A stretch of DNA of 60,054 bases. It comes from Prorocentrum cordatum. Lineage: Eukaryota > Sar > Dinophyceae > Prorocentrales > Prorocentraceae. A program made the position numbers and the translations under genes. Shown here one piece after another: positions 44,640-56,400 of the stretch. The notes under the pieces were generated by a model. It did no database searches, was not told the DNA's origin, and saw nothing but the letters and a program-made list of their open reading frames with translations. Location of the stretch: positions 92,501-152,554 of the forward strand of contig CAUYUJ010020670.1 of assembly GCA_963575745.1 (NCBI GenBank). Reading direction: 5' to 3'. Each line of letters starts with the position of its first letter. Position 1 is the first letter of the stretch.

Positions 44640-45840
44640 GTCGTGACATGATCCGTGCTATATGTGTTTGGTGTTCGGCCAGATCAGCAAACGGACAGCA
44701 CTCGATATGCCGCGATCTCTTCAAGATCACTATCGACCGCCTGAAGCAAAAACAGGACCTGTATTATTCCTACAATGAATGGATGGAGTGCCATCAAGAG
44801 CTGCACGGCGCTAGAGAACCTTCGGGCGACGTGAAGGCCTCAATCCATGCACATTTCTATAAAACAGGTTGAACAAGTTCCGCGACTCGAGGTGATCATA
44901 CAGCGGCATGAGATATCAACGGGCCCTCCCGGAGCAGGAATGCTTTCTTACCAGTGGCTTCGATGGCAGGTTGAGTTACTTTTGATGCGGGATCGTGAGA
45001 TATGGGCAATTTCAGAGCACGAGTCAACCTTCAATTCCAGAAGTAGACAGGCTCGCCTCGCTGGCGGCATGAATGAGGGCGGCGGGGGCGGACGAGAGGC
45101 CTCTGCTATGGCGGCGACAGTGTGTCGGTTATGCTTGCCCACTCATAAGACAGCAAGCGGGCGCACTAAAGGCGAGACAACCTGCAGATATGTTGAGCAA
45201 GGACAGATCTGGCCCGAGGCGGGGCAGGGTTGCCCTCGCAACCGCAAGAGGCCCAAGACGCCAGCTGCCCCGGCCCAGCCGGGAGCGGGCGGTGCTCGCA
45301 AGCCAGTCGGCGGAAAGAATGACCGGAGAGGCAGGAGCCAGAAACCAGGAAACAAAGGTCCGAAAGGGAAGGATCGGCCTCGCTCTTCGACTCCGTCGAA
45401 CAAGTTTGGCAACTCCAGAGCAACGCAACCATGATCGAGCAGCCAATCCGAGACCTCACGGGAACGCCAGAGCAAGTTGGCATGCCATGCTTTCTCGCGA
45501 GACCCTCGCCCACAGAGCGGATGCTACAAGCAGCATAGAGTCTTGACGGAAGCCGAGAAGATCAAACGGTACAAATACGAACAAGCTCAGCTCGAGGCAG
45601 GAAAGTCTCTCGGCTACCAACGGACCACCAGGCAAACCGACTCCGCCGCTGCTAATGCCAACAGTGCTGCGCCATGGGGAGACGCCGCGAAGCCAGGGGT
45701 CGAGTAAGGGCCGTGAGAAGAATAGAGAGAAGGGCACTAGACAAGGGAAATACAAGCCGTGTAAAGTGTTCGCGGAAACAGGGGCCTGCTCGCGTGGCAA
45801 GGATTGCTGGCTCGCGAAGAACACGCCTGGCCATCCGTGA
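44640..45840 (+). pseudogene. copia-like Gag C-terminal part with CCCH zinc finger
   Basis: Helical pieces (ITIDRLKQKQDLYYSYNEW, about 44730), a basic Lys/Pro/Gly-rich region (45240-45430) and a CCCH finger CKVFAETGACSRGKDC...H (about 45760-45830) followed by a stop at 45840. A CCCH knuckle at the end of Gag would bind genomic RNA. Frames change at least three times. Confidence 0.55.
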
Positions 45841-46314
45841 CGATGGCTGAGCACTGGCGGAATGTGCGCCAGTGCTGAGATGCTGACGGGGCAAGTTTTA
45901 CTCTTCATGTTGATGCTCGTTCACCTCATTAAGAGGATGTCACGACGCCCGTATCGGCTCAGCCGAAACAGGGGAGGTGGGTTTCAGCCCACTGGCTCTG
46001 TCAGTAGGGGCACTTACGCGCGTCCTGCCCCGCTGGCTGGGGGCCCCCGTGACTTTCAGCTGAGCCCAAACGACACATTCTTAACAGTTGAAAAATTCCA
46101 TGCGCGTAGCACAGAAGTTAATGAGATTTCCGAGAGAGCTGTTCCCGCTTCCGAAACACATCAGGAATTCAAGGACGGGCTGACTAAATTCGTCGCTATC
46201 CTCGTTCAATTACAACCCCCTCCAAGGGAAGCGATTCCATTGTTTTGTGGTGAACCCCATTTTAAAAGTTGCGTCAGGTCTGCGAAGACGGATCGGCGCG
46301 GCCTTCGTGTTTGA

Positions 46315-47020
46315 ATGCGCCCCTCAATTCGAGAGCCCACCATCACTCGGAGGAAGGTGCGTCGCCACAGCCCGAAGGAGCTGCCTTCGAGTATAGACGA
46401 TAGGTGGAGGTTCCCGAGAGCAGAATATCGACGGATGCTGACAGAGTGGGAAGCATCGTCGATGCAAGCCCTGATTAGGGCATCCGACCTCGCCGATGAA
46501 GTCTGGCATCTTTGGTTGGAATCCGATGGAAGGGGCGCAGTTGTCCCTGGCGGCTCAGCCGCCGCGGGGTGCAAGGAGGGATCATCCGTGCACTTCGGAT
46601 CACTTAGGTTCATAGTCGACACAGGCTGTGGACACAGTCTCATCTCAGAGAAGTTCATTCGCGCTGCAGGCGCAATGGGAATGATCAGGCGCCCTGAAGA
46701 GTCGATCGCCCTGAATGCTGCCGGGGGTTCCTCGGGCCCTCGGTTCAGTTCGCGTCGCATGCCCCAAGTTTAGGGATGGAAATTTTGAAGCGTTGGTCAT
46801 GCCGGAAACACCGGCAGTGATCTCAGTAGGAGGGCGGTGCATAGATCACGGTTTTCGTTTAGTTTGGCCATCAGGCCGGCGACCCTACTTACCCAACGGT
46901 CATAGAGTGGAGCTGGCCGTTGAGGGCGAGATACCTTACTTGACCATATCTGGCAGAGAGGCGCCAGGTCAGTGGATATGCGCGGCTGCCGCCGGGAAGC
47001 TTGCAATTCCCGAGCGGTGA
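46315..47020 (+). pseudogene. copia-like aspartic protease, two frames
   Basis: FIVDTGCGHSLIS (about 46609-46647) is the DTG active site of retroelement proteases. The chain continues with EKFIRAAGAMGMIRRPEES and shifts frame near 46730. The second frame carries TPAVISVGGRCIDHGFRLVW and an IPYL end (about 46815-46945), the C-terminal half typical of dinoflagellate copia-like proteases. It would mature the polyprotein. The second frame stops at 47020. Confidence 0.75.
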
Positions 47021-47615
47021 TGTTGCGTGACGTCAGGCGCCATGACATTTCTGGATGATGTGGAATTTGCGGGAGGCCCTCCGCCCCAATCATCTCAGAG
47101 TCGCGTAACCATAGACCTGCATACACAAGAGATGCTAGGTAACCATGACTATGCGGACGGCAGACCGGCCGCGTCCGATTGTCCATTCCCGTCCGACGTA
47201 GGCTCCATGGCATCGTCACCTATTTCTACGGTTCGCCTCAGACAGCGCGTGAGCGCGGTTGGAATCGAACACCTACCGGCGTCATGAGCTTAGTAAGTCC
47301 CTCATCTTCTCCCATCCGCGACTCTGTCGTTGCTTATGCCATGCCGCGCCGCGGCTTTGCCGGGGGCTGTGCGGGTGTGCATAGGAGCCCTTGCTTGCAC
47401 GGGGTCTCAGGATTTCTGCCCCGCGACATGGATCGAGGGCCTGACTCCACGCAACCGCTGCAGCACCTGGCCAAAGGGGGGATGCAGATGGGGGCTCGGG
47501 TGGCATTGACCTTGTTGACATCGACGTACCGCCCGATTTCGACCCACACGATGCCGAGGTTTGGGCGCCAGTCTCCGCGACTGAGCGACTCAAAAAGAGC
47601 GCGGCCTCCCTCGCG
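47021..47615. other. linker between protease and integrase, no domain seen
   Basis: Short frames in all phases and a few Cys/His-rich phrases, but nothing assignable. Confidence 0.4.
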
Positions 47616-48640
47616 CAGTTACCAATTCATGCCCCGGAGAATCCCTTTTGCTCAGTGTGTAACTGGGCAAAGGCACTAAGCACCAACAAAGAAAGGCGCG
47701 AAACCAAGGGCGCGGGGTACCCAGGCCATACGCGAACCCCGTCACGTTCGGACACCTGACCACTATGGATCACTGGCTTGCTTTGGATGACCTATCGCGG
47801 GGGCTCCACGACGAGACCGCGCGCGTGACTTTTCGCGACCGGGCTGCAGATTTCCTGGCCGCTCAGGGTGCGCATGATATATCTGCGGCTCGCGTGTGTA
47901 ATTTCTGATCAACTTCCAAGCCCCCGGAGAGAAATTTGAATATTGTTACACTGACGGTGCGAGGGAACTCGCGCGCGCGTGCATATAATTAAAGATATCA
48001 CATGGTCCTACCATCCCTGGTAATAAAAAGCTTATGGCTGTTGCTGAACGGTCTAACGGAATCGCTCAGAAGGGGGCCCGAGCCTTATTGATTCAGGCCG
48101 GCCTTCCCCCTCCTTTTTGGACGCATGCCGTCCGTTTTTGTTGTCTCTGTTATTCAAGGCCTCCTAGATGGGGTCGGAGTAGATGGGGTCGGAGGATCGC
48201 GCCGCATCGGCGATACATCGCCGATGCGGCTCGATGCGGATCCAGATGTTCTCCACGCCGACGGCTCCGAGGCGTCGCCGACGTCGGCGATGCATCGTCG
48301 GTGCATCGCCGATGCAGCGCCGATGCATCGCTGATGCATCGCCGATGTATCGCCGATGCAGCGCGATCCACCGACCCCATCTACTCCGACCCCATATGGG
48401 AGGCCTCTAGTTATAACGCACGGATCCCCGAGGAGGGTGGCTCGCCATGGAAGCGCAGATTCGGGCGCGACTTTGCTGCTCCGCTCCTCCCGTTCGGACC
48501 CCTCGCACGCTTCGTGCCCCCTCCTGAATGTAGGTTTCGGATCGCCAAAACCAGGGGCGATGGTCGCGGGGATTTACCACGGATATGCACATGGCGGGGG
48601 GCGTGGTGGGGCCCGAGAGCTATGTATCACCACTGAAACA
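47616..48640 (+). pseudogene. copia-like integrase, broken by frameshifts and a foldback insertion
   Basis: Pieces in three frames: a His/Cys zinc part (PFCSVCNWAKALSTNKERR, about 47640), TTMDHWLALDDLS with the first catalytic Asp (about 47765), FEYCYTDGARELARAC with the second (about 47935), and AVAERSNGIAQKGAR with the Glu (about 48040), then QAGLPPPFWTHAV. The chain is cut at 48157 by a 250-bp foldback element and resumes at 48407 with RRFGRDFAAPLLPFGPLARF, the region after the core in copia integrases, then SPKPGAMVAGIYHGY. The enzyme joins element DNA to the genome; this copy cannot be functional. Confidence 0.75.
48157..48406. mobile_element. 250-bp foldback element in the integrase
   Basis: Terminal arms 48157-48222 and 48341-48406 are inverted copies at 61 of 66 positions. 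The middle consists of GCATCGCCGAT repeats. It separates two halves of a coherent integrase reading, so it is an insertion. TTAT occurs close to both borders but not exactly adjacent, so a target duplication is only a possibility. Confidence 0.85.
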
Positions 48641-49469
48641 ATTGGAAGGACTCAACATGAAATCTGGGCGAACGCCAGCAGGCAAGCGCCCAATCATTGA
48701 GAAGTCTGATCAGGCTTACAGCAACATGTTGGATGGCATTGCGGCTGACCAAGAGCCTGCATTCCCCCTGTGGGAAGCGTGCGAAACAGCCCATACTGAA
48801 ATTCAGAATGTCGCTATGCCTCCTGGTGGTTCCTCTGCCAGCCCAGTCGGGCAGGGGGTCCGACTGGGTTCACAGACGGCTCCGCCGTTCGGTGGCCGAG
48901 ACCTTGGCGAACCGATGCCACCGCCCCCGCCAGGGGGCGAGGCCGCAACACTATCAGACCCCGACGACGATTCCAATGATGATGGTCCACGGTGAAAAGT
49001 GGACGACGTGCCTGCGGCGCCGGATGGTCGGGGCCCTCAACGAGACTCGAGACCAGGTGTCCCGAAACGAAAGTTTGGTCTCGCCCATGTCGAGTACAGA
49101 TTGGATCGCCGGTCCGACGTCTCTGCGGCCCAGCCGAGATCGAGAGTGCCTGGGCCAGGCCAGCTTCTCGCCCGCTCCACACAAAACGTAGACGCTGTAA
49201 ACGTAGTATGAAGACCGACGCATCGCGGTTGGGCTCGCCAAGGATGAGCTGGCCGAGAAGCTGCCGTGGAAAGGAATACGGAAGACGTGTTGTGGTCGAG
49301 TCGTGTTGTATTACGATCCAAATTACGTACTTGTTGCAAGAAGTCCGGCTCACTGACCCCAGCCCATTGCATGGTGCTCAATGGCTCAAGAAATTACCAA
49401 ATTCCACCAACACTTGGATTCACCCGAGCCGATGGCTCAACATGTGTCATGCTGAACGAAGGAAGGCTG
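48641..49469. other. segment where RT/RNase H would be expected; none found
   Basis: Open frames (48585-48995 with a Pro/Gly-rich acidic end, and 48992-49606) lack any YVDD-type or RNase H motif. It may hold the N-terminal part of the methyltransferase-like protein. Confidence 0.45.
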
Positions 49470-50403
49470 TAGATAAGTTTATTAGACTCGAGAAGGGAGG
49501 ATTCTTCGGCATTGAAGGCCCAGGGCCCTGTATTGCTCTCCTTCGGGACATTGGGATCGACCCAGTCGAATTCTTGAGCGGCACCCGATGCGCGTGTATG
49601 TTTTGAGTATCGACGTGACTCACATTACTGTTCAGGGAGACTTGACGCGTCAGGACACTGCGTGCACTTGGCTGCATCTTCTTGTCCAGGGACACGTCGT
49701 GGGCATCTTGGGAGGCCCACCGTGCGAAACGCGGAGTGCGGCGCGGCATTTAGAAGTCGAGGGCACGAACCATCCTCCGCGTCCTCTCAGGTCGCCCGAG
49801 CAGTTGCGGGGGCTTTCGTTTTTGTTCCCCCGCGAGTTCCGCCAGGTACAGCTTGGAAACGATGTGCTTCGCGCTTTGGTGCTCTTCTTGTATCAGGCGT
49901 GGAAGCGTAAAGTGCCTTGTGTCATGGAACATCCCGCCCCCCGCCCCGCCGATCCCAGCATCCCCTCGAGCTGGTACATTCCTGAGCTCGTCTCTCTCGC
50001 CCGCGCTGAAGGGGTCCATACCGTGGACATTGATCAGTGCCAATTTGGCAGCCCCTCCCTCGAACCCACCCGTCTTCTCGCGGTTCATTGTCATGCTCTC
50101 CGTGGGCTGGTGGATTGCAAGCCGAGGCGGGGAAGGCGTGGGGGGTGCGCCCACGTCAGTCTGCAGGGGTTCGGCGACAGGCGCCAGTGGACGACAGCTC
50201 AGGCCAAGGTTTACCCTGGGCCTCTTTGTCGCTTGCTCGCCTCCGCCTTGTTCTCTGATATTCATCTTGCCTTCCCATCCTGTCACGGGTCTAGCGTCGA
50301 TTGGGAGCTCCATGAGTGGGCAGCGGATTTCTTCATTCCGCTCGACCGCTACATGGATCATGCCATGGCCAATGACTGCATGGCTCACAGGGTTGCTGGA
50401 TAA
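49470..50403 (+). pseudogene. C5 DNA methyltransferase-like protein
   Basis: Two frames joined near 49575. First GGFFGIEGPGPCIALL with IGIDPVEFLE (about 49495-49578) resembles motif I, the AdoMet-binding F-x-G loop. From Met 49588 follow GDLTRQD, GILGGPPCETRSAARH (about 49706, motif IV with the Pro-Cys pair), VMEHPAP (about 49921, motif VI Glu), DIDQCQFGSPSLEPTRLL (motif VIII position) and KVYPGPLCRLLASAL (motif X position); stop at 50403. If active it would methylate cytosine C5. Spacing is shorter than in host enzymes and motif VIII lacks Q-x-R-x-R. It directly follows copia-like sequence, and retroelement-borne methyltransferases are known from dinoflagellates. The identification is by motif only. 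Confidence 0.6.
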
Positions 50404-50584
50404 TCTGGGGCTGTCCCGCCCCCCCCCATGTGGGGCGCGGAGGATGTGCTCGGGTCGTGGTCCGCCTCTTCCCTCCCCTCTGCGCGTGATGTGTTTCACC
50501 TTTTTTTCCGTTTTTTCTCTGCTCTGCTCCATCCTTGTAAAGGCTACGAGCTTATCGCCTTACGACCGGCCGACCGACCGACCG

Positions 50585-50895
50585 AGGGGGAGGGGGATGA
50601 GGATGATGAGGAGGAGGAGAGGAAGAGGAGGAGGGGGAGGAGGAGGAGGCGGGGGGGCGGGGGAGGGGGAGGAGAAGGAGGGCGAAGAGGAGGAGGAGGA
50701 GGAGGAGGAGGATGGGGAGGAGGGGGAGGGTGAGGCTGATGATGAGGATGATGATGGTGATGAGGAGGAGTATGGGGAAGAGGCTCATGAGGAGGAGGAG
50801 GGGGAGGAGGAGGAGGAGGAGGAGGAGGGGGGGATGAGGATGAGGATGAGGATGAGGAGGATGAGGAAGAGGAGGAGGAGGAGGAGGAGGGAGGA
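50585..50895. repeat. GGA purine satellite
   Basis: GGAGGAG and GGGGGAGG tract with GATGATGAG patches. Confidence 0.93.
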
Positions 50896-51427
50896 TGCTG
50901 ATGATGATGCTGATGCTGATGATGTTGATGCGGATGATGATGTTGTTGATGATGGTGATGATGATGATGGTGGTTGGGGTGGTGGTGTTGGTGATGATGA
51001 TGATGAGGATGGTGGTGGTGATGATGATGATGTTGATGATGATGTTGTTGATGATGACGATGATGATGATGCTGATGGAAATGATGCTGTTGATGATGTT
51101 GATGACGATGATGATGATTATGATGATGATGTTGTTGGTGATGATGATGACGATGCTGCTGTTGATGATGGTGATGATGGTGATGATGATTACGATGACG
51201 CTGCTGATTATGATGGTCATGATGGTCAGGTTGGCAATGATTACTGCTGCTGATGATGATGCTGCTGTTGGTGATGGTGATGATGATGGTGGTAGTGATG
51301 ATGATGGTGGTGATGATGATGATGGTGATGGTGATGGTGATGATGGTGATGATGATGATGATGATGATGATGATGTTGATGATGCTGATGATGCTGCTGA
51401 TGCTGATGGGGATGGTGATGATGTTGG
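50896..51427. repeat. GAT trinucleotide satellite
   Basis: Degenerate GATGATGCTGATGTTGAT. Long Asp, Met, His or Ile frames are artefacts. Confidence 0.95.
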
Positions 51428-51565
51428 GCGAGGAGGAGGAGGAGGAGGAGGAGGAGGAGGAGAGGGATAGGGAGGGGGGGGACGACGAGAACGAGAACAG
51501 GGAGGAGGAGGAGACGCAGGTGGGGGAATATGTGAATGAGGAGGAGGAGGAGGAGGAGGAGGAGA
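51428..51565. repeat. GGA microsatellite upstream of LINE copy 4
   Basis: GAGGAG runs at 51430-51460 and 51537-51564. Confidence 0.92.
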
Positions 51566-51838
51566 AGGTTTGGGCTCGAGCGGGCGCCTAGGGAGGCCGC
51601 CCGCAGGAGCTCTGACCTCACGCGCGCTGGCTTCCATTTTCCAGCCACGACACATAATTTTACAATTCCTGTTTCAGTCTTTGCATCGAGTCGTTCCCGC
51701 TCCAGACAGCGAGAACCCGCGTGGCACCGACGACGGCGCCGCCGTCGGTCAGACGCTCGAACCCCTCTTCGGGTACACAGGGCAGCGCTTCTCCTAAGGG
51801 GGCACCACAGTGCTCAACAGCCCCCACGCATCCAACTG

Positions 51839-53359
51839 ATGGCGACAGGCACTCCAGGATGGACCTGCGGAGCTTGCAACGAGCGTGTCCAGCACTGGCA
51901 GTGGCATTGTTCGTGTGGTGGTGCCTTTGCGGACAGACGCAAGAAGTCACAGAGTCAGTCTCGGCGGCCTCGATCAGCCAGCAAGTCAAGCAAGGCCGCC
52001 TCCTCTCGCCAGCCGCGGGTTCGGATCGAGGCAAAGGCGAGGCCAGATTCCAGGAGACCACCGCCAGATCAGGCACGCCATCGTCCTCAAGAGCGCGGCC
52101 GTCACCAGCGTGGCGAGGACAAGGAGACGTCCGAGACCCGCAAGGCTGTCGAGCGCTACCTGGCCAGGCTGGTTCCTGCCACACAGCAGTTCGCTCAGGC
52201 CCACCCCAACTGGGGCGAATGGCAAGCCCCCACGGACATGCGCCACATGCAGGCCTTGAAAGACAGGCTCATCTCTCGCATGACAACGCTGGCAAAGGCA
52301 GCTGCGGCAGCCCTGCGGGCCCGCAAAGGCGACGAAGACTTCAAGGGGGAGCTCTCCATGCTCCGCTACTGCCAGGACCAGCTGCTACCACTCAAGCAGC
52401 AGAGAGAACAAGCACTGGCCAGGCTCAACGAGGCCAAGGATCGATTGCACAACACATATGCCAGGATCAATATGCTCGAAGCTCAGGCCGAAGAAATTCG
52501 GGAAGAAGTTGGGGACCTGAACCAGAGCCTGATCGACATCGACAACAAGATCAAGGCCGAGATCGCAGACATCATCCAGGAGATTCCCAATCCCATGGCA
52601 GTGGAGACTGGTACAGCTCAGAGCACAGCTCCCTCGAGCTCAGGGCCACCATCAGAGGCTGCTTCATTCAAAGAGCAGCGAGATGCAGCACTTCAGCAGC
52701 GCGACCTCATCTATCAGCACAATCAGCAGATGGAGGCGCAGATGAGGCTCATGCATCAGTATATGTTGAACCATTGCCCGCCTGCAGCTCCGCCACCACC
52801 AGCGGGCCCTTTCCCAACGCCTCAGGCGGCCGAGCCAGCGACGGCGCCAGCAGTGGGGTTTACAGCAGCAGGGAGTACAGCATCAGCGCCGGCTTCTCTC
52901 TCAGATGCTCATCTCCAGGCGGCCATCAACGAAATGTACAAAGCTCAGGGCATCCCGATTCCTACGGCGTTCATGACTGCAGCTGCGGCCTCCCCTCCTG
53001 GGACACGGACGGCAGCATCGTTTGCAGCAGCAGCTACAGCGACACCAGCGACTCCAGCTCCAGGGACACCACCGACGGCGGCCACAGCTCCCGAGGACAA
53101 ACCAGTTCCTGGAACGCCTGGGCCGACCCAGATGTGGGGTCTCCCGCCAACGCAGGAGACACCATACGTTGCGCCCGATCATTTCGCCCCGACCCAGGTC
53201 AATTCCACCCAGGAGCAGCTCCGAGGCCCTCAGAGCTACATCGACCACAATGGCAAGATGTGCTTCAAGGGCAAAGGCAACGCCGTCAAAGAGAGGAGTC
53301 GGTCGCCTCCCGTGGGCGAGCCCCCACAGGTGTCTCAGCGCCTTGCCGACAGCGCATAG
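51839..53359 (+). CDS. LINE copy 4 ORF1, RNA-binding-type protein
   Basis: 506 residues from Met 51839. An open frame extends upstream into the GGA repeat, but this Met opens the first ordered sequence. Right after it comes a zinc-ribbon-like WTCGACNERVQHWQWHCSCG (residues about 8-27), then an Arg/Ser/Lys-rich basic stretch (about 30-95). A long charged helix that should form a coiled coil (about residues 170-260, LKQQREQALARLNEAKDRL onward) follows, then a Pro/Ala/Thr-rich tail, and near the end KMCFKGKGNAVKERSRSPP. LINE ORF1 proteins usually combine RNA binding with coiled-coil trimerisation, so that role is inferred. It overlaps the ORF2 frame only as a shadow. No frame lesion was seen. 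Confidence 0.75.
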   Translation: MATGTPGWTCGACNERVQHWQWHCSCGGAFADRRKKSQSQSRRPRSASKSSKAASSRQPRVRIEAKARPDSRRPPPDQARHRPQERGRHQRGEDKETSETRKAVERYLARLVPATQQFAQAHPNWGEWQAPTDMRHMQALKDRLISRMTTLAKAAAAALRARKGDEDFKGELSMLRYCQDQLLPLKQQREQALARLNEAKDRLHNTYARINMLEAQAEEIREEVGDLNQSLIDIDNKIKAEIADIIQEIPNPMAVETGTAQSTAPSSSGPPSEAASFKEQRDAALQQRDLIYQHNQQMEAQMRLMHQYMLNHCPPAAPPPPAGPFPTPQAAEPATAPAVGFTAAGSTASAPASLSDAHLQAAINEMYKAQGIPIPTAFMTAAAASPPGTRTAASFAAAATATPATPAPGTPPTAATAPEDKPVPGTPGPTQMWGLPPTQETPYVAPDHFAPTQVNSTQEQLRGPQSYIDHNGKMCFKGKGNAVKERSRSPPVGEPPQVSQRLADSA

Positions 53360-53475
53360 AGATCTCCTGGGGCTACGTCCACACGAAGTTCTACGATCCT
53401 GAGCTTCCATTAGACACAGGTGAGGCCAGCCAATTATCTGAGCCGCCCTATTCAGTGCCTCTCTCGTCCTCACAC

Positions 53476-56400
53476 ATGCCGCATCAACACGCGGGTCTAG
53501 ACGTGCTCAATACATCCTCTCTCCCTGCTATGTATTTTTCGACTCCCCCATGGTCGACTCTTGCCAGTGCCTCCCATCAGTATATCCACTCAACAGCTTC
53601 CGCTCCGCTACCAGACTTTGCGCCTACGAGTGCTGGCAGAGGGCACGAGCCAGCCTTTATCAGCAAGTCTGTGCGAACCAATGATCGAGCCACTTGCGGG
53701 GACGGCGGGTGGAGGTCGGGTGGGGGAGAACGAATACAGACGACTTTCAAGCTTGCGAGTAACTCCGGGTTTGAGCCAATCGCACAATTCCAACTGCATG
53801 CTGTTAGTAATCTTCCCACTGGCGGCGCGGGGTCAAGACGCGATAATGATAGCCATAATGTTAGCGCGGATGCTAGGGAAAAGGCATCCTACTCTTGGCA
53901 CGTTCAACCACTGGAAACCCCAGTGATGGCAGACACCTCAACCTCTCCTTCCTCCAAGCCTGCCCCTCCTGGCCTGCTTGAAGCCATCTCGGTCTCTGAG
54001 CTCCTAACTGAGAGGCTGTCGCATAAGCTCAAGCCCTGGTACTACAATGCCATTTTTATGTCAGACGACCAGGCAATGGCCTTGTGGCTTGAAGATTGTG
54101 TTCCGTGGGTAGAAGCATGCTTGCGCACCCTTCCACGCTTTCATCCGCTCTTGCACCCTGTACATGGTATCAACAGCAGGCGCGAAATGCGCAGCCAAGC
54201 GGAAATAATCTGCAGCGTGGCATGGCAACTCTCAGAAGCTCGTCGCTCAGCCTATCTACAGCGTCTTGAGCGCACGAGGGTTGCTTTTCCGACTCAGCAT
54301 GGCCTGGAGCTACAGGGGGCTCTCGACGCCTACCTCCGTGCAAGGCACGTAATCTGTGTCCAGGCAGGCCGACCAGGCCATCTTGCAAATCCGCACTGGG
54401 CTGGACAAGCGTGGCGTTTTTGGGAGTCCCCTCTCCACACGCACGACTATCAGCCGCCCGCCGCCCCGTCTGAGCCTTCGGCTGGAAACTCCCTTCCCTC
54501 GGACCCGCCTCCTCCTGGCCAAGACGGCCAGGACAGTGAGGTGCAGGGCCCCAGCGGCCCTGGCCGTGTGGTCTCTCCCAGGGACCCGCAGTCTGACCTT
54601 AGTGAAAGCTCAGACTCCAGCCTCTTGCAACATTTTGTTAGCACTACTAGGCTCTCAGCGCGAGACAATACGCAATTTGTCTCGTCAGTCACCTCGCAGG
54701 ATCCGTGCCCCACTCTGGACCAGACTCCTGCTGGCCTCACTGGCCATGAGCAGGAGTCAAGGGACCTCGGCGTTCCTTCCGCGGGGCTGCCCTCGGGATC
54801 GCACATGAACCCCAGCGAGGATGCTGACACCAGTCACTTTCAATCTCTTGCCGCGGCTGCTACCACCTCGCTGGCGCAGCCTGTCGCCCTGTGCCTCGTC
54901 GACCTCTTGCAGTTGAGGTCGAGCGAGATGAGCTCAGTGGGACTCACCACTTCGAGCTTTTTCTCCAGCAAGCGCACCGCGCCTGCGCCTGACGTCTCTT
55001 TGGTCTCACAGGGTGAAGCCAGACAGCAGGACTGTTTCAGCGCATGCCCGAGCGCTCAGTACACCCCTGCCCCTCCTCCCGTCTCCCATGACCCACCTAT
55101 GGCCCGCGTCCTGGCTCCTTCAAGAGGGGGCAGCGAGTCGTCGCATACGCCTGGCTCTGTCTTCCCCTCAGTTCCAGGCCATGGCGACGGCTCCTGGGGC
55201 CCAGTGTCTTCCCCCAATATCTCGGAGCGCCCTGCGGAAAAGACCCGCTCGCATCGATCGTCGAAGCCCTTGTCTCCATCATCCCTGCATTGTGACCCCG
55301 GCCGTCTCCCCACTGCATGGCTTGACAGGGGCGCCAGGTGTTCTCTCGTTTGGCGACGCGAGGCTGTCCCCGACTTGGAGGAACCAGGAAGCGTGGCCCT
55401 CAGTCTCTGTCCGCCCAGGTTCGGTGATTGGGAGCACCAACACTATTATGCCGATGCGTCTATCGACCCATCCGATAGCACCACTGCGAGCTGGGGGTTG
55501 GTCGCGCTCTCTCAGGACAAGGAAGGCCATGCCTATGGGGGTTTCGTCTGTTCCCAGTGGACCCAATCCTGCATTTTGGACCCCCCCAAAGACTTGGATA
55601 GCACAGACGTTGAGTTCCTCGCCATTGCCTGGGCCCTTCTTGCTGCCCTCGCTCAGGAAGCGCCCTTGCCAGCCACTATATGGAGTGACAGCCTCAACGC
55701 CGTTGAATTTCTTAATGGCAGGTCCAACAGCAAGGCTAACAGAGATGTCGCCAGACTCACATACGCGCTTCTGGCCAGTAATAGACATCGGTGCGAAATC
55801 CAGATACGCCATGTTAAAGGGCACGTGGAACATCCCTGGAACACTATCGTGGACAACATCGCTCGGGCCACTATGAAAGGTAAGTTAGACCCTTCCATAT
55901 TACCCGCCCCCCTGTTCGGCCTAACTGACTTCACCCGAGCTGTTGAATGGGCTTGGTTGCTCGACGCTCCACCAGAGGTTGCCTCAGCTTATCCATCTCT
56001 TGTGCAGACGCAAGTTGGTGAGTGCATTCATCTCTCTTTCGTCGCCTCGCCGCCATGCTTCCATGCCACTCTCCGTGACCTCGTCACTCCCGCCCCCACA
56101 CGTCTGCAGCATCAAGCGATTGCTCTCTCATTGGCACAATATAACACGCGCTCGCTCGCGGTTTCCCACAAAAAGTCGAGCAATACCTACGTCCAAGCCG
56201 TGAGGTCCCACTTGACCAGGCAACAGTTTCGTGACAAGAAAATCCATCTTGTTGGGATCCAGGAGGCGCGTACCCCCCAGGGCTCGAAGAGAAAGGGTGC
56301 CTATCAGGTTTTGGCACCAGGACACATTAACCACTCGGCGGGAGTCAAGCTTTGGGCCAACCTCGAGGAACCCTACGGACAGTGTAATGGCCGCCCTTTG

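Larger units (their letters stand above)
41732..50403 (+). mobile_element. Ty1/copia-like LTR retrotransposon remnant with appended methyltransferase-like gene
   Basis: On the plus strand: Gag-like segments with coiled coil and CCCH finger (42234-45840), aspartic protease (about 46600-46950), integrase zinc and core parts (about 47630-48160, resuming at 48407) and a copia-type post-integrase segment. After that come 900 bp without a clear domain and a C5-methyltransferase-like ORF. I see no RT or RNase H, and no LTR pair. Many frame changes and one 250-bp foldback insertion show decay. Protease before integrase before the expected RT position is the copia order. Confidence 0.75.

Noticed and set aside
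42000-50403. Long terminal repeats of the copia-like element
   Set aside because: I found no matching pair at its borders by eye; a dot-plot would decide.
50552-51655. Minus-strand Pro/Ile-rich frame of 367 residues
   Set aside because: Runs entirely through GGA and GAT satellites.
51721-53359. Extension of the ORF2 frame across ORF1
   Set aside because: Ser/Gln-rich shadow of ORF1 in another phase; recognisable ORF2 domains begin much later.
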